NCBI RefSeq assembly: GCF_000002875.2
Contig: NC_009395.2
Location: 508,938 to 572,937, forward strand
DNA length: 64,000 nt
Source: Leishmania infantum JPCM5
Lineage: Eukaryota > Euglenozoa > Kinetoplastea > Trypanosomatida > Trypanosomatidae
Reading direction: 5' to 3'
The position numbers were made by a program, and so were the translations under genes. This document shows, piece after piece, positions 53,917 to 63,827 of this stretch. The notes beneath the pieces were generated by a model. That model was not told where the DNA came from. It searched no databases and was given only the letters and a program-made list of their open reading frames with translations. How positions within the stretch are numbered: the stretch's first letter is position 1; each line of letters begins with the position of its first letter.

Positions 53917-55293
53917 ATGCGACGCGTTCCCAGATCGATCGCTGACACCTCGGCACAGGTTCGCTGCTTCGTGTTCGGAGCGATGTACGACAGTCGCTCA
54001 TCTGGTGTGCACGACGTGGCACCACGAGATGAAGTCGACTTCATGTACGAGGGACCACACCAGGTACTCCCGGGTGCGCATCCGCTGCCGCTTTTCCACC
54101 CCAACAACTCTGTCACACGACCACCCGTATCCCCTTACCTGCCGTCTCCTCAGCGGCCACACCCGTACTTCACCCACGAACTGCCGGAGCTGCCACATTT
54201 TCAGACAACGAGGCCGATCGTCTACACCGTGGGCACAATGAAGCAACGCATCGTGGCGCCGGTGTTCGACCTCTCGAACAACGTCACGCACACTCGCGAG
54301 TTGGACCCGTTCATATTCGGCTTTTACCCGGAAACAGAGGAGATGGCCAAAAACCTGAGCTACTGGCTCGTGCGCTGCCAGAACTTTTCCAGCAAGTGGG
54401 ACTACGAGAACCGCGAGATTTGGCGAAAGGCCAAGAAGAACTGGCCGAATACGGGCATGGGCATGGCACGCGTTGGCGACCGCAAGAACCACGCCCACCC
54501 ATGGGGAGCGCAATCAAAGCCGGTGAAGCCGTGGAACCTGCTCATGCCAACAATGGATGTTAAGACGTGGAGCAAGAGTAATCGCATGCTCGTCACGCTC
54601 AAGATGCTGCAGGGAAAACTGCAAATTGTGGAGCGTCTGACGCTGCCCGAGCCCACGCAGGAGGCGTACCTGCAGCTGTGCCGCACCATGGGCTGGGACG
54701 TGCGACACACGGGCGGTGGCGCACTGTTCATGGATGGGGGCTCGCGGCTGACGCCGAGCAGCGAGTACGATCGCGCGTTCTTCTTTGGTAGCTTTTTCAA
54801 TGGGCGCAACAAGCTGGTCCGTCCGACGCTGTTGTGCGACGAGCCCTACGACTACAACCGCACCTCTTCCAAGGCGCGCACCAAAGGCCCGAAGGGCCAG
54901 AAGAACCCCATCCCCATCAACCGATTTAACGCCTACGACGCTCTCACCCACGACACTCTCATCATTACGGAAGGCGCACTAATGCAACTTGAAGATGAGA
55001 TGTACACGCACAAGTTGGCAATACTACCGCCGCACATCCGCGCGCAATTGCCGGAGCGTGGGTTTCTCGACAGCGAGGTCTTGGGTGACGTGCCGCCTGC
55101 ACTGCAGACTGTCCAGATGGAGGCGGCGGCGCGCACGGAGGAGGCAGAGCGGGCAATGTACGCCCCATACTACGACAACCCATATCACCCATGGAAGGAT
55201 GAGGGTGAGGCGTCGTACGCCGTGGACGCTGTCGAAGGGACGGTGCAGCGCTACATCAAGTCTTGCAAGACGTCGTGGATGATGCTCTCGTAG
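53917..55293 (+). CDS. Mitochondrial large-subunit ribosomal protein uL4m
   Basis: This 458-residue protein is recognised by the uL4 opening IVAPVFDLSNNVTHTRELDP followed by FIFG (PVFDL at 115-119), which matches the P-V-[FY]-D-L...E-L-D-P-x-[IV]-F-G start of bacterial and mitochondrial L4. It is followed by the basic, Trp-rich loop region (WRKAKKNWPNTGMGMARVGD, HPWGAQSKPVKPW). That region corresponds to the L4 extension lining the exit tunnel (K-x-x-G-x-G-x-A-R-x-G). Residues 1-30 (MRRVPRSIADTSAQVRC...) are Arg-rich and fit a mitochondrial presequence. The C-terminus is longer than bacterial L4, as is normal in kinetoplastid mitoribosomes. The start at 53917 follows a splice acceptor by a few bases; ATG 53983 is an alternative. 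Confidence 0.85.
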   Translation: MRRVPRSIADTSAQVRCFVFGAMYDSRSSGVHDVAPRDEVDFMYEGPHQVLPGAHPLPLFHPNNSVTRPPVSPYLPSPQRPHPYFTHELPELPHFQTTRPIVYTVGTMKQRIVAPVFDLSNNVTHTRELDPFIFGFYPETEEMAKNLSYWLVRCQNFSSKWDYENREIWRKAKKNWPNTGMGMARVGDRKNHAHPWGAQSKPVKPWNLLMPTMDVKTWSKSNRMLVTLKMLQGKLQIVERLTLPEPTQEAYLQLCRTMGWDVRHTGGGALFMDGGSRLTPSSEYDRAFFFGSFFNGRNKLVRPTLLCDEPYDYNRTSSKARTKGPKGQKNPIPINRFNAYDALTHDTLIITEGALMQLEDEMYTHKLAILPPHIRAQLPERGFLDSEVLGDVPPALQTVQMEAAARTEEAERAMYAPYYDNPYHPWKDEGEASYAVDAVEGTVQRYIKSCKTSWMMLS

Positions 55294-55933
55294 AATACCG
55301 CACATCACGGATGTACGTGACTGGGCCGGTGTTCGTTCTGCCGGCGCGTGGCCGCTGAAGGACTCGTACACGTTGTGTGCACGAACGCCGTTTTGCGACT
55401 CCAGCTGTGTCCGTCAAACACACACGCAAGCACACGCATCTCGCTGTGCTGACGAGTGGTGCATCTAAGGCGATGGCTGCTGGTGATTAGTGCTGTTGTG
55501 TTTTGTTTCAGTTACTGGGTTACATTTCCATACACACAAAGAAAGAGAAACACCGGTCACAAAAAAAAAACAAAAAAAAATCACTGAGTGCGACGTGGTA
55601 ACGCCGCGTCATGATGACGCCGCAGATTTCTTCGTCTGCTCGCCTGCAGCGCCAGCACCCTCCTCGTGGGATTCACATGCGTGCGAACACCTGCTAGAAG
55701 CACGGACGAGAGAAGGGATGCCTCGGCCTCCGCGCGACTTGTACACAGTGTGCCTGTGTGAGCATGGACTCTTCGGCGCCAGTGCGGAACCATCTCCTTA
55801 TCGAAAACAATGAGTGGGATCACTAGCCAGCGTGCGATGTGTGTGCTTCTGCTTCACCCTTCCTCATGGCGATGTGCGGGATGCCTGCGCATTTTCACTC
55901 TCCCAGCGAAAAACCCTGCAAAGCCAGCAGCTG
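55294..55933. other. Intergenic region
   Basis: No gene was seen. A-rich runs occur at 55560-55582. C/T-rich sequence and a CCCAG at about 55904-55908 could be the splice acceptor for the small ORF that follows. Confidence 0.5.
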
Positions 55934-56131
55934 ATGCACTCACGGCGGGGGTGTGTGCCTCTCATGTCGCGTGTGGCTCCCTACTCTCTTTGCTTTTCTT
56001 CTGCTCTCGTTCTTCTCGTGATGAGTGCCAGAACACTGGTGCGCAAGGCGGAAGAAATGGAGGTGATGTGCATGGTCTACTCCGGTCTTATTGGGGCCAT
56101 CATGTTATGCCTTCTCGGTTCGGCACTCTAG
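55934..56131 (+). CDS. Possible micro-membrane protein (two helices)
   Basis: This is a small ORF of 65 residues from ATG 55934, or 55 residues from ATG 55964 (MSRVAPYS). It has two hydrophobic helices, LCFSSALVLLVMSA and VYSGLIGAIMLCLLGSAL, joined by a charged turn RTLVRKAEEMEV. The second half has GC-rich third positions like real genes here, and a splice-acceptor-like CCCAG lies 25 bases upstream. Hairpin proteins of this size are typical accessory subunits of membrane complexes, but I do not recognise a family. It fills an otherwise long 2.1 kb gap between two genes. It may still be a chance ORF. Confidence 0.35.
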   Translation: MHSRRGCVPLMSRVAPYSLCFSSALVLLVMSARTLVRKAEEMEVMCMVYSGLIGAIMLCLLGSAL

Positions 56132-57391
56132 GTTTCCTCATCTACACGTAGTGTTAGCAAGCACTGTGCCTGAGCCGGGAAATGCGGCCACTGCTAGTGC
56201 TCTTCTTCGACCTGCTCAAAAACATAACTGCTGGACTTGTCTCGTCGTTGGCCAAGAACATGCTCACAGCGAAGCTAGCGTGTGCGTCGGACTGCATGAC
56301 GGTCCGTCACAAGCCACTCGAGCGAATCGGCTGATATGGTGCCATCTCTGTCGTCGATGTCCTCGATCGAACCCCAGTGCTGGCAACGGTTTATGGGGTG
56401 GGGTTATCCTCAATGGAAGTTGTCAGATACTGGAGACGGCGACGTGCAAACCGTTCCTGTGAAACGACACAATTGATGGCAACGTTGCGCACGGAACGCA
56501 CATCAACGAGCACGACCCCAGGAGCGATCACCTGGGATATTGCGCCGCCTGTGAGGTCGGGGTCGGCTGGTACCCCCACACACACGTACCTGGACATAGG
56601 GGTGTGTGCTTGACGAACTGCTGTCTATGCTGCTTGTCCTGTACAGCTTCCTTCTGATGAGCTATGTGTCGGCTCTGGTGGCGGGGATTGCCGTCTGATG
56701 TCGTTGTGAAGCATCGACTGTCTTTTGAAGCAGCATGCCGTGTTGTTGCTTGGGGGCATTGCCTTGTCCCATCATCTTCTTGCACCCATCGACTGGTTTA
56801 ACAAGGGCACGGAGCGCGCGTGGGCCTGGCCGCCGGCGTCGCCTCTCTCCCCGCGTGCTGCTGCGGCAGCAGAACAACAGGGTAATACCAGAGAAAGCGC
56901 TGTGGAACTCAAGCGTATCGACGTCGCTCTTGCTGACTCAAACGAGAAGCGAGGCATCGAACATGTGGGCGCCGGTCTGCCTTCCCGCCACCCCTCACAA
57001 GAAAAAGGCAAAAAGACGTAAGAGTTGCTTATTCTCTAGACGTTTTCATTGTCTGCTATGTCGCTTGCCCGCAAAGGGGCACGCGGCGTGAGCTGACGTG
57101 CGCACTGAGAGTCGACTCAAAGTCACACCAGCTCCTTGCCCTACTTGCAAGTGTAGGGTATATGCGCGACATGGGATCTGCCGTTGCCCAGAACTCCAGT
57201 CGTACTCGGTTCGCTTCGCTAGCACTCGCTCTGGAAGGCGCGTTCTCGGCATCCGCATCGGGTACGTCTCCCTATTGTTGCTGAAATGGCTCCCGTTCTG
57301 CCCTCCACCTTGTTCTCCCTTCCGTTTCTCTTGCTCTGTTTCCGTGGTTTGCATCGTCGAGCAGCGGGAGTGTCTTCTGCGACCTTCACCC
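56132..57391. other. Intergenic region upstream of the TruD-family gene
   Basis: No convincing gene was found. 56160-56700 is mixed in composition rather than C/T-rich and may be degenerate repeat DNA. A strong pyrimidine tract, 57298-57345, is followed by AG at about 57360-57363, roughly 30 bases before ATG 57392, and is the probable splice acceptor. The downstream frame is open from 57098, but only via GTG. Confidence 0.55.
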
Positions 57392-59248
57392 ATGAAAGCG
57401 TTGGGGCACGGCCCCATCACGCGCCTGGCGAACACGGCCGCCCCCGGTGGATCGGCAGCTCCAGGTGCAATCTACAACCGCGACGACTGGAACGCAGGCC
57501 GCGACATGAGTGCCGAGGAGCGACGATGCGGGATTCTCACACGCCTCTGCACCCTTGCCACTACGGCTCCGCGCGAAGGAGCATCGCCGGCGTGCGGGCT
57601 GGCTCCGTTGGAAGCCGTGATCCGGGCCCAGTCCACGGATGCACACGTTGCAGAGGTCGACGCGAACGGCGGCGGCGCCTTTCTTGAGAACGCACCGAAA
57701 GGGCGTTGGCGCAAGATATCTCGTTCAAAGACGCTACTGGTGGAGGACACGGCAACACCATTTAGCAACCCAGAAAAGAGTTTCTCGCCGCGCGTGCAGA
57801 GCTACGGCGAGTACGTGCGGCGGATCGGGAAACTTCCGGAAGGGCGGCCGCTTCTTCGTTTCGCGATGTTTCGTGACGGGTACTCGCTGGACTCGGTGCG
57901 CCACCGTCTCCGCTACGAAATTGGGGTCCCGCACGACGGAGTCTACCTTCACGAGCCACCAGGCGGCTCTTTCGCAGCCGTAACCCAATTTGGCGTTGCC
58001 ATCGGAGTGACGCGCGAGCAGCTGCCTCACGCGTCGCGGCACTACAATGTTCATGCGCTTATCTTTGACGACCGCAGCTATCACGCTCTCGACGAGTTGC
58101 CCCGCCTCTCTGCAGCCCCACAGGCGTACGTGCACCGCATTCTTCTGCGCTGTGTCTCCGGAGACGAAGCAGCTGTCGCGCAGCGCCTACGACACCTCAG
58201 CTCGAACGGTTTTGTCAACTACTTTGGTTTGGAGAGCTTCGGGATCGGGAGTAACACCCTCTTCGACATGGCTGCCTTTGCCTCCCGCAGGGAACCCCAT
58301 CGGTCGGTCGGCGCGTATCTTCAAACCCTCGCCGAGTGTAGCCCCCTGCACCATCAGCCCTACCTGTCCTACGCAAATGCGGAGGAGAGTACCGTTGCAG
58401 GGGCGGTGACGGAGTGGCTGCGCGTGTGCGAGCGTGCCAAGCTGCCGAAGGAGACACGCGAGGTGCTGCGAAAGCTCCACTGCTACCACCTTTCGCAACG
58501 TCACCCCAACGACGCGACGACCACATCCATGGAGGATGTATGGGAGGCGTGCCCCATCATGCATCGCACCGAGCAAAGCGCCGCCTCCTTTGTATGGAAC
58601 GCCATGGCGTCGCAGCGGCTCCTGTCGTTTGGCAGTCGGCCAGTGAAGGGAGATTTGGTGAGCCGCATCGGCGACCGCGGTGCGATGGAGATTGCCGAGG
58701 TCGCCAGCGACGTGGATGCCTCACAGTACACCATCGATGACGTTGTGCTACCCATTCCATGTGGCCACACCCGTGCTGCGGAGCTGCGGTACCCGACGCA
58801 CAGCGTTGATGAGGCGTTCTTCAAACAATTCGCAAGGAAGCACAGCCTCTCCTTTCTCTTTGACTCCGGCGTAGACTCGACCCCGAGGGCTCCGGCTACT
58901 CAGGGGTCCTACCGCCGTCTGGTGAGTCGACCACGCAACCTGCAGGCGGCGGTTTTGCGAGATCCTTCCTCTTGCGCAGCCCTCAAGAGCGATCTGTTTC
59001 TGTTGCAGGAGCATCAGCCGACTGAGGGTTGGTCGCTCGACTACGGGCGGCGCGTGCGTGAGCCGTCGAACTTCAATGTCTCGGAACGTTTTCGCGAGCG
59101 GATGAGCTGCATTCGGAAGCGGCGGACAGGTGAACACTCCGTAGCACTCGCTTTCGTTCTTCCCGCGGGATCGTCGCCGTGGGTAGCGCTGCGCGAGGCG
59201 TTTCACATGCACTACGGCACATTTCACGATTTGTACGGGGTGAGCTAA
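57392..59248 (+). CDS. TruD/PUS7-family protein, probably a catalytically dead pseudouridine synthase
   Basis: This 618-residue protein has the TruD fold markers. GFVNYFGLESFG is at 274-285 (family: GFxNYFGxQRFG). YTIDDVVLPIPCGHTR is followed by a QGSYRRLVSRPRN segment (family: GxYRK-I-x-RP). ALAFVLPAGSSPWVALREAF is at the end (family: FxLPxGxYATxxLRE). In the catalytic motif, where the family has G-T-K-D-[KR]-R-A-x-T-x-Q, this protein has PPGGSFAAVTQ (about 189-199), so the catalytic Asp corresponds to Gly192. The usual N-terminal L-x-K-x-x-x-D-T motif is also changed (RFAMFRDGYSLDSV). It is therefore likely a structural or RNA-binding pseudoenzyme. The N-terminus (MKALGHGPITRLANTAAPGG) lacks acids and could be a mitochondrial presequence. 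The ATG follows a splice acceptor; upstream codons start with GTG. Confidence 0.88.
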   Translation: MKALGHGPITRLANTAAPGGSAAPGAIYNRDDWNAGRDMSAEERRCGILTRLCTLATTAPREGASPACGLAPLEAVIRAQSTDAHVAEVDANGGGAFLENAPKGRWRKISRSKTLLVEDTATPFSNPEKSFSPRVQSYGEYVRRIGKLPEGRPLLRFAMFRDGYSLDSVRHRLRYEIGVPHDGVYLHEPPGGSFAAVTQFGVAIGVTREQLPHASRHYNVHALIFDDRSYHALDELPRLSAAPQAYVHRILLRCVSGDEAAVAQRLRHLSSNGFVNYFGLESFGIGSNTLFDMAAFASRREPHRSVGAYLQTLAECSPLHHQPYLSYANAEESTVAGAVTEWLRVCERAKLPKETREVLRKLHCYHLSQRHPNDATTTSMEDVWEACPIMHRTEQSAASFVWNAMASQRLLSFGSRPVKGDLVSRIGDRGAMEIAEVASDVDASQYTIDDVVLPIPCGHTRAAELRYPTHSVDEAFFKQFARKHSLSFLFDSGVDSTPRAPATQGSYRRLVSRPRNLQAAVLRDPSSCAALKSDLFLLQEHQPTEGWSLDYGRRVREPSNFNVSERFRERMSCIRKRRTGEHSVALAFVLPAGSSPWVALREAFHMHYGTFHDLYGVS

Positions 59249-59849
59249 GCTTTGTTGCTGAGGCCAAGCGTCAGCACTCTGAGGCGCAGCGCTGTCTCTC
59301 ACGCAAGAACTGGGGCTCCTCTCTGGGCACCGGGCACGTTACAACACTACTAACGCACCGTTACATGTGCTCCAGCTCCCTGCCACACTGTGCTTCTCCT
59401 TTCCTTTGGAGTCGCATGGCACCGTGGCGGTAGCAAACCAGCGCTAACCGACAGCGTCACAAAAAAAAACAACGAGAGGGAGAAATTCGTGCTGACTGTT
59501 TTCTTCCCGTCCATGGTCTTTTCCTTGACGTGCTTGCATGGATAGACACTGCAACTGCTGCAACTGGGCCTCCTCACTGCCTGCGCCACAAGACTCTTCC
59601 ACCATTACCAGAGCGCCCACTGACGCGATGCGCGTCTCTCGCGGCCCGTGTCCGTGCCACGCCCTTCAGTCCCACACCAGAAAGCGCTTCTTCTGTCTTC
59701 CACCTGTGCACCGACCCTTCCTCCTCCCCTCAAACGCCCCTGGTCTCTCTTTCTGGCAATGACCCTTTCTGCCTTCTATGATGAGTCGCCTGGCTTGCTG
59801 CCTCGCAAGGCCGTCGACCACGTCAACGCAAACTTGAGGAGGCCATCAC
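59249..59849. other. Intergenic region
   Basis: C/T-rich with an A run at 59461-59469. No gene was seen apart from the small ORF that follows. Confidence 0.55.
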
Positions 59850-60071
59850 ATGAGCTCTGGCGACGAGCATCGACGGCACTTTTGTGTCTCCCTCACGAAT
59901 CTTCATGTTAATCTGGAGACCATCGGCGGCGTTACGTACCCGCACCACATCTTTGGTAGTAACATGGCGCTCCGAAGCGAAGAGGGCGAGCTGCTGCTGC
60001 CTGGCGCCAACGGAGAGGTCCATGTGAAGGAGGGCGGCCGCTACACCGTCGAGCATGTCCTACCGAAGTAG
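59850..60071 (+). CDS. Small conserved-looking hypothetical protein (73 aa)
   Basis: This 73-residue ORF starts at ATG 59850. It is soluble, with no membrane segment: CVSLTNLHVNLETIGGVTYP, HHIFGSNMALRSEEGELLLP, then GANGEVHVKEGGRYTVEHVL. It has a regular pattern of short beta strands and glycine turns, as in a small beta-barrel or sandwich. Third positions are GC-rich over most of its length, and it sits between two genes on the same strand with a long C/T-rich leader at 59690-59765, all favouring a real gene. I do not recognise the family, and neither neighbour suggests a function. Confidence 0.6.
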   Translation: MSSGDEHRRHFCVSLTNLHVNLETIGGVTYPHHIFGSNMALRSEEGELLLPGANGEVHVKEGGRYTVEHVLPK

Positions 60072-60480
60072 CGACTTGGGAAACGAAACAAACAGACGTT
60101 GCTGTGTTTACCCTCACCGGGGTTTTCGGGGTTTGCCTTTCTGTGTGTCTCTCTGCGCGGCCTTGTGCTTGCCCACGCCGCGGCTCGAGGCAATGGAGAG
60201 GGAGATAACATAGCACATGCCAGATATGTCGATGTCGTCGTCTTTGGTGCTGCACGGCGCCCACCGATGTGTTCATGCCAATCGTGTTCTTTATCTGCAC
60301 TGGACACGCCTCAGACAGTCGCCGGCTTCTCTTGTAGCCTGAATCGTTTTGTGTATTCCCTCCTCTACCTTCCTTGTGGCTCAGAATAATGGCAACAGCT
60401 CACCTGCCCAGCCTCGCGTCTTCTCTACGCATAGAACACCTCCGCCTCGTCTCCCTACTTCTCTTCCCCAGCGCAGCTCA
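60072..60480. other. Intergenic region with splice acceptor for the SH3 gene
   Basis: About 400 bases with no gene. It ends with CTCCCTACTTCTCTTCCCCAG, whose AG is at 60470-60471, ten bases before ATG 60481. This is the likely spliced-leader addition site. Confidence 0.6.
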
Positions 60481-61641
60481 ATGGTGCAGCCGGAGCAACA
60501 TATTGTCTACGCCATTCACGAGTATGCGATTCCCGGCAGCGGCTTTTTGCGGCTAAAGGCGGGGGACGTCATGTACGTCGATGAGGCCGACGCAAGCGGT
60601 TGGTGGCTGGGCACAAACCTCCGCGGGCAAAAAGGCGTGTTCCCCTCCACATACACGCTCCCCTATGTCTTTCCCCCTCCCGCAGAGGACATTCTGCGAG
60701 ATATGCGGCTGATTCTTCTGGGCCGCCGGTTTGGGGTGGATGTGGCTAGCGGAGCCCCCCTTCCACTGCTCGAGCGCTTTGAGGCACACGTCTGCGATGC
60801 CGATACGCCCCTGCCACCGCTTGCCCTTTTACGCAAGACCGTCGACGAGTGCCTCCTCGGCCGCGAAGCGGCGCGCGCGCGTGTGATGGAGCTGCTCTCA
60901 CAGTTAATGGAGATCCGCGCATGCGAGCGTGAGGAGCGAGAAAGGGGCACGAACAGTTTCGCAGCCGAGCAGCAACAGGTGGTGGAGCGCAAAACCGCCC
61001 TGAGAGAAATGCGTGCAACACTGGATGCATCGTTGTATGCGCTTGCGGCGCGCAAGGCCGCGCTGCTCCAAGCGTGCATAGTGCCGACCTTCACGTGGTA
61101 CGAGCGGCTCCACAGCTTGTCCGTGGCAGCGGCTTCATCGGCCAAGTCGCTTTCCTCTGATGGGGCATGGCGTTCCGCTCTCCGGGATGTGAAAGAGGTA
61201 GTGAAGCGTCAAGAGGAGGAGCTGACCCGCCTATCCACGAGCTGCGCGCAGCAGGAGGATGTCTTTGCGCGGGCTGCGTCGTTGCTGCAAGCGCGCATTG
61301 AGTGGCGGGACGGAAATGTCGCTCGCATGCTGGCTTACTGGGTGGCCAAGGCACGCGCCGCCAAGACCGCATACACGGCCACCAAGGTGGAGCGCGACGC
61401 TGCCGAATCAAGGAGGCAGCTGGAGGTCGCGCAGCTTCGCCATCGTCTGGAGGATGGTCGCGAGCGATTTCTGAAAACAAGAGAGCAGTACCGACAGCTT
61501 AAGCGACGCGCAGAAGAAATTGCCGTGGCGTTGCAGCGAAAGGACTTACTCGACTACCTGTCGCGGCAGATCGCGGGAGCTGACGTCGCCATTGCGACGC
61601 ATCAAGAAAGGCAACGCCGTCACCCGGCCGCTTTCGCATAG
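60481..61641 (+). CDS. SH3-domain plus coiled-coil protein
   Basis: This 386-residue protein has an N-terminal SH3 domain (residues about 6-60). Its parts are VYAIHEYAIPGSGFLRLKAG (ALYDY-like strand), DVMYVDEADASGWWLGTNLR with the conserved WW, and GQKGVFPSTYTLPY with the GxFPSxY end, so a Pro-rich-ligand surface is present. From about 120 to 380 it is almost entirely helical and charged with long coiled-coil stretches (ERERGTNSFAAEQQQVVERK, EEELTRLSTSCAQQED, ESRRQLEVAQLRHRLEDGRE). This is the layout of SH3-BAR or cytoskeletal adaptor proteins, with the SH3 at the N-terminal end. SH3 domains are few in trypanosomatids. The start follows the splice acceptor by ten bases; the frame upstream opens only with TTG. 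Confidence 0.88.
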   Translation: MVQPEQHIVYAIHEYAIPGSGFLRLKAGDVMYVDEADASGWWLGTNLRGQKGVFPSTYTLPYVFPPPAEDILRDMRLILLGRRFGVDVASGAPLPLLERFEAHVCDADTPLPPLALLRKTVDECLLGREAARARVMELLSQLMEIRACEREERERGTNSFAAEQQQVVERKTALREMRATLDASLYALAARKAALLQACIVPTFTWYERLHSLSVAAASSAKSLSSDGAWRSALRDVKEVVKRQEEELTRLSTSCAQQEDVFARAASLLQARIEWRDGNVARMLAYWVAKARAAKTAYTATKVERDAAESRRQLEVAQLRHRLEDGRERFLKTREQYRQLKRRAEEIAVALQRKDLLDYLSRQIAGADVAIATHQERQRRHPAAFA

Positions 61642-63827
61642 AAAGACGGGATCTAGTGAAGACAGAAACTCGATTTCCTGCGGTCTATTACATCATAGAT
61701 GCCTCGGGGCTACTTAACCATACAGCAGCAGAGAAGACACAATGCGGGTTCACTTCTTCCCTCCTCTGAAGGACACCGCGACGAAACAATCGACAAGCCG
61801 AAGGTTGGCATACATGACGTGTGATTTGTGTTGCCTTCTTGCTCCTTGCACAGGCTGTCGCTTAGGCATCCGCTCGTTCTCTTTTATGTTCGAAAGTCAG
61901 TCCCTCGGTGTGCTCCCTCATTCTCACCCCATTTATCTGGCTTGCCCTCGTGCGTGATCATTCAAAACACGCTGCAACCCGTCTGCTGGGGGAACCTCAT
62001 CGCACATTCGTGCACAAAAACCCAGACTCCAGGACGGGGGCTTGCCAAATGAACCCGCGGAGGTTCGACCACCCACCTCAAAATAAAAAGTCCCGTCATG
62101 TACGCCTATCACCGACGAGTTGCTGCCGTATAGCATACCCGGCAGGAAGGAGTGGTGCCGTTCCCCTCTGCGCGGCGCCCACGGAGGCTGGCTGCAGTGT
62201 AAACACATGGAGGCAAGCACTACTTTAATCTTCTACAGTCACAACAACGGGAGCAGTGCCCCCTCCCCCCTGAAGACACCCTCCGTACCAAGACCGGAGC
62301 GCCGAAGGCCTTTTCCAACGTTTACCGCGAAGACATGGTACATGTTTGAATGATACGTGACAGCGACAGCGGCTGCGAGGTCGCCAATTCTGAGGCCAAG
62401 CAGCTGGTGGCAGGGCTCCGCTTACGAGAGGTCCTCTTGACGCGCGCTTTGCCCATCGTCCAGGACACTGGCGAAAACAGCTCCCAGCGCGGCCGTCGCC
62501 CGCGCTTGTGTGACCGCGGCAGCATTGCATCAATGCGATTTCCTTGCCCACGAACGAGCATGCAGGGCCACAGTTGTGACGAGAGCCAGTTAGATGACCT
62601 TTTTATGCGCGATAGACATAGAAACCACGTCGACACGGGTTCCTCCGCGTCGCGCTTGCCACCGTTGGGTGCGCTACCGCCGAGAAGCTGTACAAGATGC
62701 GCGACGTTTGCTTTTCTCTCGAGTAGTCGGTTCCGTGGTGCCGTAATGCGGCAGGGACTCGACCCCGCCGATGACCATGTAATGCGCCCCATGCTCGCGG
62801 TCCATGCTGGGTCACCAACAGGCGAACATTCTTGCCCACCAGGATGACTTTCGACTGCCGCTGGCTCTCGTTGCCGCTTGCGGGGGCGTGGCTGCTGCAT
62901 TAGCCCTCGTGTGCGGGGGCTTGGCGTCCAGGAGATTCGTTCGCTTCCCTTGTGGAGCGCAGCTGCGCTGCCGGCTGTGAGGCCTCTCTTCCCCTGCCTT
63001 TTTGGTGGGGTGTCCGTCACAGAGTTGGTGGGCTAGGGTGTGTCGCGCTGAAGCACCCTGGGCTTCGCATTTGTTTAGTTGTTTGTGGTGAAGGCGGCCG
63101 TAACGCCAGTCGGTCTGGCTTACTGGTGCTTCCAGTGTGAAAACAACGTGTCGTCAATGGGCTTGCGTGCGGCGCGTGAATGAAGGCCGTCAAGTGGGGC
63201 TGGTGCCGAGACTGGTGCGCCGCAACGCCCTGCCTGTGAGCTCACGGGTGGGTGTGTGCGCCTGTGGCACCCATGTCGACAGTCTCCATGGCTCTCACCG
63301 TCTGTCGCATCCAGCGGCCGGTCCTCGCTCCTCCTATGGGTGCCTTGTCTGTGGTCCGAACCGTGCGCCCCAGCCGCTCTTCACATGCCTGGTACCTCTT
63401 GAAAGCCCTTGCAGGACACGGGAATGAGGGATGTGACTCCTTTTTGTGCCACCTGTGCTGCTCTGAGATTTTCCTATGATGTTTGCTTGTTGTAGCGGCC
63501 TGTGGTGCCCTCGTGGTTGTGCCTGCGCGATCTGCCATACCCCTCTGCAGATGCTTGGCTGCCCCGTGTTGTGTGGTTGTGCGCCTTGCCTCTGTGACAG
63601 AGTTGAGGGAACAGAGGAAGCCCGACTGCACCACCGCGCTAGTTGTTCTCCATCTTGTGGCTGTTTGGACGGCCGCTGTCTGCTCCATCTTCGAAGCTCT
63701 TTGCGTCGGCACGCGGGGCGTGGCCCTCTCTGCTGTTCCACGATTAGGGTACACGTACAGGGTAGGGTTTTTCTCTCCACTGATTCCTTGCACAGCGACA
63801 CCCTCTCCAACAGGACGGGGGCGTGAC
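61642..63827. other. Gene-poor terminal region with mixed composition
   Basis: No convincing gene was found. From about 62000 the strong C/T bias of the other intergenic DNA is replaced by mixed sequence, then by G/T-rich sequence after 62850. A 165-codon ORF from ATG 62350 to 62847 has GC-rich codons in its first third only and no recognised domain. Cys-rich frames at 63250-63826 contain CxxC pairs but also stops. TAGGGT-like words occur near 63744-63765. The region may be degenerate repeat DNA, a transcription-unit end or subtelomeric sequence. Confidence 0.45.
62350..62847 (+). CDS. Doubtful hypothetical ORF
   Basis: This 165-codon ORF starts at an ATG. The first 60 codons (IRDSDSGCEVANSEAKQLVA...) have the GC-rich third positions seen in real genes of this window; the remainder does not, and is rich in Arg, Ser and Cys without a pattern. 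An opposing minus-strand ORF (62322-63020) covers the same DNA, so at most one is real. No family was recognised and no clear splice acceptor was seen. Confidence 0.2.
   Translation: MIRDSDSGCEVANSEAKQLVAGLRLREVLLTRALPIVQDTGENSSQRGRRPRLCDRGSIASMRFPCPRTSMQGHSCDESQLDDLFMRDRHRNHVDTGSSASRLPPLGALPPRSCTRCATFAFLSSSRFRGAVMRQGLDPADDHVMRPMLAVHAGSPTGEHSCPPG

Noticed and set aside
62322..63020. 232-codon minus-strand ORF, possible strand switch
   Set aside because: No domain or splice acceptor was seen, and the opposite strand carries a competing ORF. It is not enough to claim a convergent gene.
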